A DNA stretch of 64,000 nt from G965267605 sp965267605 (lineage in GTDB: Bacteria > Bacteroidota > Bacteroidia > Flavobacteriales_E > Vicingaceae): the NCBI GenBank assembly GCA_965267605.1, contig OZ254088.1:1550001-1614000 (forward strand), written 5' to 3'. The notes beneath the pieces are model-generated. The model ran no database searches, was not told the DNA's origin, and worked only from the letters and a program-made list of their open reading frames with translations. Both the position numbers and the translations under genes were made by a program. Shown piece by piece: positions 51,683 through 60,877 of this stretch. Within the stretch, counting starts at the first letter, position 1. Every line of letters starts with the position of its first letter.

Positions 51683-52363
51683 ATGCGCAGATTCTATCAT
51701 CCCAACCCCGAAGAAGGTTCCCTAAGTCCGGAAGAATCAAAACACATTCGTAAGGTACTCCGATTAGGCCCTGGCGATCGTTTTGAAATACTTGATGGCA
51801 AGGGAGCAATACATACTTGTACCATTGGAGATAACTCTGACAAGCAGGTGCGATTTACCATTGAAGAAACGGAGAGAAAGGACAAGCCAAGAATGAATGT
51901 TCATCTATGTATTGCAACCATCAAAGACCATGGCCGAATGGAATGGTTGGTTGAAAAAGCCGTAGAACTGGGTGTTCAGAATATCTCCTTCTTTCAAGCA
52001 AACCGGTCAGAGAAATCAAACGTTCGTATACCCCGATTGGAAAACAAAGCCATCGCTGCAATCAAACAATCAAGCAACCCGTGGCTGCCCGTTGTAAATC
52101 AAATATCCTGGTCCGAAGCCATTGCCCTGGATGCTGAGCTTAAACTGATCGGTGCCCTGTCTCCTTCAGCCCAATCTATCAACAATTACCATCAGAGTGC
52201 AGGTACTGGTGTTGTATTGATTGGTCCAGAAGGTGGATTCTCGGAAGAAGAGGAACGGCAGGCAAGTAAAAATGGGTTTCAATTCGCTAACTTAGGTGCA
52301 TATACTTTGAGAGCTGAAACCGCAGCTGTTGTTGCCGCACATTCACTTTTATTGGAACGATAA
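51683..52363 (+). CDS. rsmE: 16S rRNA (uracil-1498-N3)-methyltransferase RsmE
   Basis: Protein of 226 residues. N-terminal PUA-like part starting MRRFYHPNPEEG, then the SPOUT methyltransferase domain ending in the knot motif VVLIGPEGGFSEEEE, with LGAYTLRAETAAV after it. Methylates U1498 in the 30S decoding region. The natural start, judged by the conserved FY(H/N)PN opening, is the ATG immediately after a terminator T tract, which leaves no room for a leader if transcription starts downstream of the terminator. The next gene starts 43 bp later. Confidence 0.95.
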   Translation: MRRFYHPNPEEGSLSPEESKHIRKVLRLGPGDRFEILDGKGAIHTCTIGDNSDKQVRFTIEETERKDKPRMNVHLCIATIKDHGRMEWLVEKAVELGVQNISFFQANRSEKSNVRIPRLENKAIAAIKQSSNPWLPVVNQISWSEAIALDAELKLIGALSPSAQSINNYHQSAGTGVVLIGPEGGFSEEEERQASKNGFQFANLGAYTLRAETAAVVAAHSLLLER

Positions 52364-52406
52364 CCTGAAATGCAATCCAATTATAGATTCAACGTTTAAA
52401 TAATCC

Positions 52407-53069
52407 ATGAGAGGCATTTTTCTGACCATATTGATTTGTACAGGGCTTACAGTTGTTGGTCAGAATTACACGTACCAAATTGGATTGGTGAAATACAGAG
52501 GGGGTGGTGATTGGTATGCCAACCGTGAAACCTCACTTCGCAATCTGGTGAACTTCTGTAACAAGAATTTACACACCAAGATTGATCCACAGCAGGCGGA
52601 GGTAGACATTGGAAGCAAAGAACTGTTCAACTATCCATTCTTACACCTGACGGGCCACGGTAACATCGTGCTTAACGATCAGGAAGCCAAAAACCTTCGA
52701 AAGTACCTGGAAGGTGGTGGATTTCTGCACATCGATGACAACTACGGAATGGACAAGTTCATCAGGCGAGAAATGAGAAAGGTCTTCCCCGAAACGGACT
52801 GGGTTGAAGTTCCTTTCAATCATCCGATATACCATCAGAAATACAAGTTTCCGAAAGGCCTACCAAAGATCCATGAACACGACAATAAGGCACCTCAAGG
52901 ATTTGCACTTATGCACAAAGGAAGAATGGTATGCTACTATACCGTAGAGTGTGATCTTGGTGATGGATGGGAAGACATGGAGGTACACGGTGATTCTGAA
53001 GCAACGCGTATCAAAGCACTGCAGATGGGTGCAAACATTCTACAATATGTCCTTCTGGGAGTCCAGTAA
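52407..53069 (+). CDS. DUF4159 domain-containing protein
   Basis: Protein of 220 residues with a signal peptide ending VVGQN. The DUF4159 features are clear: KYRGGGDWYANRETSLRNLV, HLTGHGNIVL, YLEGGGFLHIDDNYG and HPIYHQKYKFPKGLPK, which look like a glutamine-amidotransferase-like fold without an obvious catalytic triad. Found next to MoxR/DUF58 genes in other genomes; here it sits between two RNA-modification genes. It overlaps the next gene by 23 nt. Confidence 0.88.
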   Translation: MRGIFLTILICTGLTVVGQNYTYQIGLVKYRGGGDWYANRETSLRNLVNFCNKNLHTKIDPQQAEVDIGSKELFNYPFLHLTGHGNIVLNDQEAKNLRKYLEGGGFLHIDDNYGMDKFIRREMRKVFPETDWVEVPFNHPIYHQKYKFPKGLPKIHEHDNKAPQGFALMHKGRMVCYYTVECDLGDGWEDMEVHGDSEATRIKALQMGANILQYVLLGVQ

Positions 53070-54246
53070 CGCTACCTTATTTGACGATCCTGAAATAGTG
53101 AATGCACTGGAGGAAATGGCCAGCCTCCCTCCCTCTGAGGTTGCGTTGAAGCTATCCGGAACCGACTTACCCCGATCATTTATTGTTAACCAGATCCAGG
53201 GATTGCAGGTAGCGCAAAGGAAGTTTCCTTTTCTGCTCAATTACGGACGTATAGGCTTTCCGCTTAAGGTAAATCTAGAGCAATCGTCCTCAGAGCAGAC
53301 GGCAAGATTTAAAGCACAACGGTTCTTTCAAGGCAAGAATGTAGTTGATGGGACGGCTGGCTTTGGAATTGATAGTCTTGTCGCAGCTCAACATGCCCAG
53401 CAAGTCCTAAGTGTAGAAAGTTCAGAGACGCTGGTAGAACTATTAAAGTACAATTCATCTGTTTTAGGACTCACCAACCACGAGGTACTGCAAGGGAACT
53501 TCGATATAAATGGCATTCCTGAGGAGACCAATATTGTATACCTCGATCCAGACAGAAGAGCTACCAATCAACGCAGTGCCGCTCTGGAAGACTCAACGCC
53601 AGATGTAGTAGGCAACTGGGAGTCCTGGATGGATTCAGGAAAGGAGTTTTTGATAAAAGTGAGCCCGCTGGTGGATATTTCCTCCTGTATTGCTCAGTTA
53701 GACAATATCGTTGAAGTGCATGTGGTTTCTGTGAACAAAGAGGTGAAAGAACTCTTGCTTTACGCTGCACCAGGGTTCATTGGTGAACCGGCAATCCACG
53801 CATGTGAGCTGGTTGATCAAATGTGGAACTTCTCTTTTACACAGTCAGAAGAAACTGAAGCCGAATGTGAGTTCGGACCGTTGGATGCATTTCTCTATAT
53901 CCCACCTGCAGGACTGATGAAAGCTGGAGCATTCAAACTCTTCGGAATCCGACACGGACTTACCAAACTCCACGCACATACCCATTTATACACTTCCTCT
54001 GAGCGAAGAATAGCTCCGGGTCGTTGTTATCAGATTCTAGATCAGGCCAACCTCAAGACCAATGAAATTGCACCGCTGATCGAGCAATACGGCAAGCAGT
54101 TCAATATCATAACCAAAAACGTAGGGCTGAAACCCGCGGAAGTTGCTCAGCAGTTTAAACTAAAAGAAGGTGGAACGTTAACGTTGATAGCCTTTAAGGA
54201 TACGAATGACCAGCGAAGGGTGGCCATCGCCAAACCCATCTACTGA
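53047..54246 (+). CDS. class I SAM-dependent methyltransferase with THUMP-like C-terminal domain
   Basis: About 399 residues from the ATG at 53047 (MSFWESSNATLFDDPEIVNA); an earlier in-frame start lies inside DUF4159 and looks unnatural. Rossmann motif I VVDGTAGFGIDSLVAAQHAQ, acidic LSVESSE, and motif IV YLDPDRRATNQR, a DPxR variant of the usual NPPY/DPPY. The C-terminal ~150 residues contain a THUMP-like segment used to hold RNA. Probably an RNA methyltransferase. Its end overlaps the convergent priA gene by 7 bp. Confidence 0.85.
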   Translation: MSFWESSNATLFDDPEIVNALEEMASLPPSEVALKLSGTDLPRSFIVNQIQGLQVAQRKFPFLLNYGRIGFPLKVNLEQSSSEQTARFKAQRFFQGKNVVDGTAGFGIDSLVAAQHAQQVLSVESSETLVELLKYNSSVLGLTNHEVLQGNFDINGIPEETNIVYLDPDRRATNQRSAALEDSTPDVVGNWESWMDSGKEFLIKVSPLVDISSCIAQLDNIVEVHVVSVNKEVKELLLYAAPGFIGEPAIHACELVDQMWNFSFTQSEETEAECEFGPLDAFLYIPPAGLMKAGAFKLFGIRHGLTKLHAHTHLYTSSERRIAPGRCYQILDQANLKTNEIAPLIEQYGKQFNIITKNVGLKPAEVAQQFKLKEGGTLTLIAFKDTNDQRRVAIAKPIY

Positions 54247-56717
54247 GGATCTACGTCAATTTGAATGCGAATTGCCCTATTGGCACTGGAAGCCGAGAAC
54301 TTTCTCAACTCATCATTCAAAACCTTCTTCACCTTAGAGAAAGAGTACTCCTTCCCCACTTTCAATAAAGTTCTTTGGATATACTGATTTCTTACCCGAG
54401 GAATCAAAGGAAACTCAGGTCCAAGAACGAGTCCACCCAATTTCTTTCGTATCGCATTGGTGTACTCTTTGGCTCCTTGCGTTACTTTCTTGATATCAGA
54501 GTGTCTGAAGGTTAGCGCAACCAATCTGGAGTAAGGTGGGTAATTAAAATCTTTGCGCTCCTTTAGCTCCTCTTCAACCATGTGTTCGTACTTGTTATCC
54601 ATTACATCAAGAATAACGGGGTGTTCAGGATTCATGGTCTGAATGATCACCTTTCCACGCTTTGCCTTTCTACCTGCCCGGCCTGAAACCTGAGCCATCA
54701 ACTGGTACGCCCTCTCAAATGCTCTGAAATCTGGGTAGTTCAGCAAACTATCTGCATTCAGAACGCCTACCAATCCAACATTATCGAAATCCAGTCCTTT
54801 GGTCACCATCTGGGTACCAACGAGGATATCAATCATTCCGAGTTCAAACTGTTCGAGAATGTGTCCATACGAGCTTCTTGAACGTGTGGTATCCAGATCC
54901 ATTCGCGCCACCACTCTTCCGGGAAAATGGGTCATTAGTGATTCCTCAATCTGTTCAGTTCCGAATCCCTTGAACTCCAATGTACTGCTTCCACAGGCCG
55001 CACATGTATTGGGAACAGGCTCTGTATAACCGCAGTAGTGGCAATTCATGTGTTTGAACAGCTTGTGATACGTAACACTGATATCGCACCGGATGCACTG
55101 AGGAACCGTTCCACAAGTTGTACAGATCAGGTAAGGCGCATATCCCCTCCTGTTTTGGAACAGAATGATCTGCTCACCATTTCTAAGTGCTTCTTCCATT
55201 TCAGTCAGCAACAAACTGCTGAAATGCTCCGTCATGGTTTTCTTCCTGCGTTCTTGTTTGATATCCGCAATCTGGATTTCGGGTAACTGCACACCGCCAT
55301 ATCGCTTCCTGAGTTCCACATAACCAAACTTTCCGGCCCTGGCATTCTCGAATGACTCGATACTAGGCGTTGCAGACCCCAGCAGACAATTACCCTTATG
55401 CAATTGGGCTAACAGAATGGCGCTGTCTCTCGCATTGTACCTTGGTGCGGGATCGTACTGCTTAAAGCTGTTCTCGTGCTCTTCATCTACAATGATCAAT
55501 CCGAGATTCGAGAATGGAAGAAGCACAGCAGACCTTGCACCCAACACCACTTTGAAACGGCTCTTTTCGCCCTTCAATAGTTCTTTCCATATCTCCACGC
55601 GCTCATTTTGGTTGTATCTAGAGTGATACACACCTACCTGATCTCCGAAGTACTTGCGCAAACGCTCTATCAATTGGGTTGTCAGCGCAATCTCGGGCAC
55701 CAGGTATAGCACTTGCTTATCTTCCTTAATGGCTTTCTCGATGAGTTGCACATAGATCTCTGTCTTACCTGATGCAGTCACACCATGCAGCAAAACCACC
55801 TTCTCATCGTCAAAATATTGCTGAATCTCCTTGAGTCCGCCCTTCTGTTCCTTGCTCAACGAGGAAATTTCCTTTTCCTCGCCATCATAGCCTCCAATCC
55901 TCCCGACCTTCTTCTCATATACCTCAACGATTCCCTTCTTCACCATCGAGTTGACGGTTGAAGCTGTTGCACCAACTTCATTCTGTAACACCACTTTATC
56001 CACTTCCTGTCGACTCCCATACCAATCGCTCATCTGCATATACTTCATGAGTAACTCCAATTGCTTCGGTGCCCGCTTCTCCAGTTGATCAAAAACCTCA
56101 TGGAGTTTATCTTCTTTCTCATACGCTTCCGCGAGACGAATGAACGTTCGCTTCTTAGGCTTATAAGCTTCCTTGATCTCCTCTTCAACCACCACCGCAC
56201 CCTGTTCGATCAGTCCACGTACCAGCGGCTGAATGTTCTTCTTATCGAACAATACTGCGATATCGTGCAAGGACAGTACTGTTCTGCTTTCGAGAACATC
56301 TAATAGCAATTGCTCTTCAGGGGTTATGTCAAATTCAGACTCATTGAACTCTGGATTTGCAAGAATTCTCGTTTCACTTGTTAGTCGCAATACGCCCGGT
56401 AGTGAAGCGATCATGATCTCACCCAGACCGCACATATAGTAATCAGCCATCCACCGCCAGAGATCCAATTGCTGTGAAGTAACAATGGGCTCATAGTCTA
56501 CCAGTGCATCGATAAACTTCGCATGGTAACCTTTAGGGGCATTGCTGTGAATCTTGTCTACAACACCTGAATACATTTTACCTCCACGGCCGAATTGCGC
56601 GATTACACGCTGACCTACCTGCAAGGCATCTGCTAAATCTTCCGGCACGGCATACGTATAGGTCTTGGGGACCGCAAGTGGCATGATCACTTCCGCAAAC
56701 AATCCGGAGTGCGCCAT
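54240..56717 (-). CDS. priA: primosomal protein N' (replication restart helicase PriA)
   Basis: Helicase of 825 residues that restarts stalled forks. N-terminal DNA-binding domain (~1-105), winged helix, then helicase core with Walker A GVTASGKTE (~310), LIIVDEEHENSFKQYD, and a paired zinc-binding insert with CxxC groups (CTTCGTVPQCIRC, CHYCG, CAACG, ~530-575), followed by the helicase C domain with VGTQMVTKGLDF and QVSGRAGRKAKRG. Full length. Its ATG overlaps the stop of pfkA by one base. Confidence 0.97.
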   Translation of the reverse strand: MAHSGLFAEVIMPLAVPKTYTYAVPEDLADALQVGQRVIAQFGRGGKMYSGVVDKIHSNAPKGYHAKFIDALVDYEPIVTSQQLDLWRWMADYYMCGLGEIMIASLPGVLRLTSETRILANPEFNESEFDITPEEQLLLDVLESRTVLSLHDIAVLFDKKNIQPLVRGLIEQGAVVVEEEIKEAYKPKKRTFIRLAEAYEKEDKLHEVFDQLEKRAPKQLELLMKYMQMSDWYGSRQEVDKVVLQNEVGATASTVNSMVKKGIVEVYEKKVGRIGGYDGEEKEISSLSKEQKGGLKEIQQYFDDEKVVLLHGVTASGKTEIYVQLIEKAIKEDKQVLYLVPEIALTTQLIERLRKYFGDQVGVYHSRYNQNERVEIWKELLKGEKSRFKVVLGARSAVLLPFSNLGLIIVDEEHENSFKQYDPAPRYNARDSAILLAQLHKGNCLLGSATPSIESFENARAGKFGYVELRKRYGGVQLPEIQIADIKQERRKKTMTEHFSSLLLTEMEEALRNGEQIILFQNRRGYAPYLICTTCGTVPQCIRCDISVTYHKLFKHMNCHYCGYTEPVPNTCAACGSSTLEFKGFGTEQIEESLMTHFPGRVVARMDLDTTRSRSSYGHILEQFELGMIDILVGTQMVTKGLDFDNVGLVGVLNADSLLNYPDFRAFERAYQLMAQVSGRAGRKAKRGKVIIQTMNPEHPVILDVMDNKYEHMVEEELKERKDFNYPPYSRLVALTFRHSDIKKVTQGAKEYTNAIRKKLGGLVLGPEFPLIPRVRNQYIQRTLLKVGKEYSFSKVKKVLNDELRKFSASSANRAIRIQIDVDPQ

Positions 56718-57685
56718 TAGCAGGAAAGGGTTTCAGCGAGATCCAACAAAGGTTTACTGATCTCTGAATGGTGTTTAATAGATTCCGCAAAATCCGTGGG
56801 CTTCACCTCGCGGTTGACCATTCCCAACATTATGCCAGTTGAGCCCTGCAGCAGATAATCGATAGACGCAACGCCAAGACTTGTTGCAAGTATCCTGTCC
56901 CAAGCACTAGGGGCTCCACCGCGTTGGATATGTCCAAGAATGGTAACCTTGCATTCCACATCTGGTAATTGACCACTTACTTTCTCTGCAATTTTAAGTG
57001 CACCACCGGCATCATCTCCTTCAGCAACAATTACAATCCCATGCTCCCTGTTTGAGCTCCAGTTCTTCACCATTGCGATGAGGGCATCCGCATCAGTAGG
57101 TGTTTCAGGAATAAGTATCGCATCAGCTGCGCTAGCTATGCCACTTCGAAGTGCAATGAATCCGGCATCCTTACCCATTACCTCAACGAAGAACAAACGA
57201 TCGTGGGCTGAAGCGGTGTCTCGTATGCGATCAACTGCCTCTACCACAGTATTCAATGCTGTATCGTAGCCAATGGTGTAATCTGTTCCGAAAAGGTCAT
57301 TGTCGATGGTGCCAGGCAATCCCACAATCTTGAAATCGTACTCTTCTCCAAAGATTTTGGCCCCAGTGAACGTGCCATCACCACCAATAACCACCAGGTG
57401 GCTTACATTCATTGCCTTCAGGTTCTCTGCCGCCTTCGTTCGTCCTTCAGTAGTTCTAAAATCCGCTGAACGGGCACTTTTCAGGATGGTGCCTCCACGA
57501 TGAATGATTCCTGCTACATCTTCTCGTTGCATTACGAACATATCGTTCTCGATCATGCCCTGGTAGCCTCTTCGTATACCTACGACTTCCACACCCTTTT
57601 TGAATGCAGCACTGAACACACCACGAATTGCTGCGTTCATTCCTGGGGCGTCTCCCCCCGATGTCATTAATCCTACTCTATCCAC
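56717..57685 (-). CDS. pfkA: 6-phosphofructokinase
   Basis: Glycolytic kinase of 322 residues phosphorylating fructose-6-phosphate. Motifs are GLMTSGGDAPGMNAAIRG (ATP), IGGDGTFTGA, GLPGTIDNDLFGTD (catalytic Asp in the family position) and ILGHIQRGGAPS. Length fits the ATP-dependent bacterial PfkA. It starts from GTG at 57685, inside the last codons of the upstream methyltransferase gene (8-nt overlap), and overlaps priA by one base. Confidence 0.97.
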   Translation of the reverse strand: MDRVGLMTSGGDAPGMNAAIRGVFSAAFKKGVEVVGIRRGYQGMIENDMFVMQREDVAGIIHRGGTILKSARSADFRTTEGRTKAAENLKAMNVSHLVVIGGDGTFTGAKIFGEEYDFKIVGLPGTIDNDLFGTDYTIGYDTALNTVVEAVDRIRDTASAHDRLFFVEVMGKDAGFIALRSGIASAADAILIPETPTDADALIAMVKNWSSNREHGIVIVAEGDDAGGALKIAEKVSGQLPDVECKVTILGHIQRGGAPSAWDRILATSLGVASIDYLLQGSTGIMLGMVNREVKPTDFAESIKHHSEISKPLLDLAETLSC

Positions 57686-58811
57686 CAGTTTTACATTGTA
57701 TCAGGTTACACTCGATGTTACCATTTAAGATACGCTTTTTGATAGGCTTACTTCTTTTGAGTTGTCTCGTACCTTCGCCTATTCCAACAATCATGTACGC
57801 ATCCAGTTCGGGTTGATCTTTAAATGCTGACTGAAGATGTCTGAACAGCACTCCAAGATCAACAACTTTGAGTCTCTCACCATAAGGCGGGTTCGAAACC
57901 ATCACACCTTCTCTTGGCGTTTCCAGGTATTCGCTAAAGGTTTCCTGGATAACCTCAATCTTATCCTCAAAGCCTGATGCAGCGATATTCTTAGCTGCAA
58001 TCTCACAAGCTTCATCACTGTAATCGCAACCCGAAATAGTATGTTGAAGCGGCACAATTCCATTAATCGCCTCATCCTTCACTTTGCCCCAAAGCTGATA
58101 ATCGAAATCCTTCCAATTCTTAAAACAGAAATCTTTTCGGTCAATAGCGGGGGGTGTTTTCGTGGCAATCATGGCACCTTCAATGAGTATGGTTGCTGAA
58201 CCACAGAAAACATCATGCAGTGGTTTGGAACCATCGAATCCAACGGTCAACAACAGCAGGGCGGCCAGATCTTCCTTGATTGGTGCATTTACGGTACCGC
58301 GTCTGTAGCCTCGCTTGAACAGTGGCTCTCCAGAGCTATCCAAACTGATCTCCACCTCGTTATCGAAGATTCGAACATGGATTACAATGTCTGGGTTGTC
58401 TTTATCAACAGAAGGTCGCTTCTTGTAGCGCTCCATGAACCAATCTGCTACCGCATCCTTCACTTTTAGCATTGCGAACTGCGAATGGTCAAACTTGTCC
58501 GAGTTAACAGTTCCAACAATCTTGAAGGTTTTATCAACGTCAAAGAACCTTCCCCAATTCATCTTCTTTACCCGTCCGTAAAGTGCGTTTGGATTTGGTG
58601 CTTTGAATTTCTTGATTGGAACCAAAACCCTGGTAGCAGTACGCAGCCAAAGGTTGGCCTTGTACATTACCTCCTGGTCTCCCTCGAAAGTCATCGCTCG
58701 TTTGGCCAGTCGTATGTTGCTAGCACCAATGGCCTTAAGCTCCCTGCTCAACGCTCTCTCTGCACCCTGAATACAGGTGGCAGCCATTCTGAAAGTCGAA
58801 TCCTTTTCCAA
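57678..58811 (-). CDS. THUMP-domain RNA methyltransferase, RlmL/RlmK-L N-terminal type
   Basis: Protein of 377 residues from TTG at 58811 (ATG at 58787 is the alternative). An N-terminal ferredoxin-like/THUMP part (~1-160, GAERALSRELKAIGASNIRL) and a Rossmann domain with LHDVFCGSATILIEGAMIA, a second acidic stretch and motif IV VMVSNPPYGERL, the NPPY of N2-guanine or related base methyltransferases. It corresponds to the N-terminal half of E. coli RlmKL (m2G2445 of 23S rRNA), though the exact target is inferred. First gene of a rlmL-like-pfkA-priA operon. Confidence 0.92.
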   Translation of the reverse strand: MEKDSTFRMAATCIQGAERALSRELKAIGASNIRLAKRAMTFEGDQEVMYKANLWLRTATRVLVPIKKFKAPNPNALYGRVKKMNWGRFFDVDKTFKIVGTVNSDKFDHSQFAMLKVKDAVADWFMERYKKRPSVDKDNPDIVIHVRIFDNEVEISLDSSGEPLFKRGYRRGTVNAPIKEDLAALLLLTVGFDGSKPLHDVFCGSATILIEGAMIATKTPPAIDRKDFCFKNWKDFDYQLWGKVKDEAINGIVPLQHTISGCDYSDEACEIAAKNIAASGFEDKIEVIQETFSEYLETPREGVMVSNPPYGERLKVVDLGVLFRHLQSAFKDQPELDAYMIVGIGEGTRQLKRSKPIKKRILNGNIECNLIQCKTGG

Positions 58812-58834
58812 GTCCCTTTGTTTACAACTATCGG

Positions 58835-58861
58835 CAAAGCTAACATCTACGAGGGGAGCAA
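58835..58861 (-). promoter_or_regulatory. promoter candidate for the RlmL-like operon
   Basis: On the minus strand TTG (58861-58859), 16 bp, then TAGCTTTG (58842-58835). The spacer is slightly short for the consensus. It overlaps the divergent symporter leader region. Confidence 0.5.
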
Positions 58862-58889
58862 GTTGGTAGAATTGTAAGAAATATTCAAC

Positions 58890-60788
58890 ATGCTTCTCAG
58901 CTGGCTGGACTTTCTGATCATTGGTGCTTTCCTGCTTCTATCGCTGGGTATTGGCATATACTTTAAAAAGCAGTCTGAGGGCGGATTGACTTCCTTCTTT
59001 CTGGGAGGAAGGAGCCTACCGTGGTACCTGGCGGGGATGTCGATGGTAGCCACCACTTTTGCTGCCGACACTCCGCTTGCCGTAACAGAATTGGTTGCCA
59101 AACAAGGCATTGCGGGCAACTGGCTTTGGTGGAACGCTGTAATTGGCGGAATGTTGACTGCGATCTTCTTCTCACGGTTGTGGCAACGCGCTAATGTGTT
59201 AACTGAAGTGGAGTTGATCAGTATAAGATACTCGGGAAAGCCTGCACGCTATCTGAGATACTTCAAGGCTGTGTATCTCGGTGTATTTATGAATGTGCTT
59301 GTGATCGGTTGGGTGAACCTGGCGCTGGCCTCGTTACTTGAAGCTTTCTTTGATCTAACTCAATTTCAGGTTTACGCGCTGGTATTTGGGTTCATGGTAC
59401 TGGCCTCCATATACACTGCGCTATCTGGATTGAAGGGCGTTGTCTACACAGATGCTATACAATTCGTGATTGCCATCATAGGGTGCATTATTCTAGCGGT
59501 GATGGTCATTGGTTCAGATGAAATTGGTGGGGTTCTTTCCATGAAGGAAAAACTACCGGACGGGTACTTAAATTTCCTACCTGAAGTGGGTGCAGAAGAA
59601 GGCGGCTCTTCACTTATCACCTTGTCAATTGGAGCTTTCATTTCCTTTATTGGTATTCAATGGTGGGCCAGTTGGTATCCTGGAGCAGAGCCAGGTGGTG
59701 GTGGGTATATCGCCCAAAGGATGATGAGCACCAGAAGTGAAAAGGATGCACAGTATGCTACGCTCTTCTTTCAAATTGCACATTACTGCCTGCGCCCATG
59801 GCCATGGATACTCGTGGGTTTGTGTGCGGTACTACTGTACAACATGAACCTGAACGACAGTTTCACACATGAGCAAGTTGGTGTATTCGACCGGATTGAG
59901 GAGCTAAAGATTGATGGAAAAGATATTGCTGACAAAGACCTCCTTGCTGCAATCCAGGCCAATCCTAAGTGGGCTGCCTTATCTGAATTACAGCAGGAAT
60001 CGGTAGTGTTCAGGTTCCAAGAAAGAAGTGGTTTTGCCTTTGCGATGAAAGACTTCTTACCCAACGGACTTAGAGGGTTGCTACTGGTTGCATTTCTTGC
60101 AGCGTATCTGAGCACCATTTCTACACAACTCAATTGGGGAGCGAGTTACATCGTTAATGACTTTGTAAAACCAATGAAGGGAGAGCTTAAACGTCCCATT
60201 CTCATAAGTCGTCTGTCTACGGTGTTGTTACTGGGTGTGGGCATGTATGTCACCACCGTAATCAACAGTATTTCCGGGGTGTGGGAGTTTATTCTGGAAT
60301 GCGGTGCTGGCGTAGGGTTTGTGCTGATATTAAGGTGGTTTTGGTGGAGAATGAATGCGTGGAGCGAGATTGTGGCAACCATTGCACCTTTCATTGGGTA
60401 CGCGATTGGACACTATTATCTGGAGCCCGCAATGAATGAGGCTTTCGCATTGCAACGAGGCACTTTCTTCTTTACGGTGGGGTTCACGGTTATTGCCATT
60501 CTAATCACCACATTCATTACTAAACCAACAGATCAAAAAACACTTCAAGAATTCGCATCAAGAGTCAACCCTCCCGGTAACTGGCAAGGCATGAACGCCA
60601 ATGGAACAGCCAGTATGTTTGCTATGGTGATTTCGTGGTTGGCTGCCGTAGCGCTCTGCTACAGTACATTATTCCTTTTGGGTAACCTTCTTTTGAGGGA
60701 GTGGAACAGCACAATTTACTGTGCAATTATCATGGCGATTTCAGGCCTAATTTGCAGGTGGGGAATCGGGCGTTCATTTTCTTCGTAA
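58890..60788 (+). CDS. sodium:solute symporter family transporter
   Basis: Inner-membrane transporter of 632 residues with about 13-14 hydrophobic segments. SSS family features include FFLGGRSLPWYLAGMSMVAT near the N-terminus, followed by FAADTPLAVTELVAKQGIAG, GLKGVVYTDAIQFVIAIIG, and RGLLLVAFLAAYLSTISTQL with the family's Na+-site Ser/Thr. A charged cytosolic insert lies near residues 320-370 (FDRIEELKIDGKDIADKDLL). Substrate unknown; sugar, amino acid or nucleoside are all possible. Divergent from the RlmL-like operon. Confidence 0.92.
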   Translation: MLLSWLDFLIIGAFLLLSLGIGIYFKKQSEGGLTSFFLGGRSLPWYLAGMSMVATTFAADTPLAVTELVAKQGIAGNWLWWNAVIGGMLTAIFFSRLWQRANVLTEVELISIRYSGKPARYLRYFKAVYLGVFMNVLVIGWVNLALASLLEAFFDLTQFQVYALVFGFMVLASIYTALSGLKGVVYTDAIQFVIAIIGCIILAVMVIGSDEIGGVLSMKEKLPDGYLNFLPEVGAEEGGSSLITLSIGAFISFIGIQWWASWYPGAEPGGGGYIAQRMMSTRSEKDAQYATLFFQIAHYCLRPWPWILVGLCAVLLYNMNLNDSFTHEQVGVFDRIEELKIDGKDIADKDLLAAIQANPKWAALSELQQESVVFRFQERSGFAFAMKDFLPNGLRGLLLVAFLAAYLSTISTQLNWGASYIVNDFVKPMKGELKRPILISRLSTVLLLGVGMYVTTVINSISGVWEFILECGAGVGFVLILRWFWWRMNAWSEIVATIAPFIGYAIGHYYLEPAMNEAFALQRGTFFFTVGFTVIAILITTFITKPTDQKTLQEFASRVNPPGNWQGMNANGTASMFAMVISWLAAVALCYSTLFLLGNLLLREWNSTIYCAIIMAISGLICRWGIGRSFSS

Positions 60789-60877
60789 ATGCCCGTCAAC
60801 ACTGCGTTCAAACTTCTTTGATGTTTGATATTTTTTTTATTAATTGCACCCTTAATTCAAACGAGAAAATCGGAACA

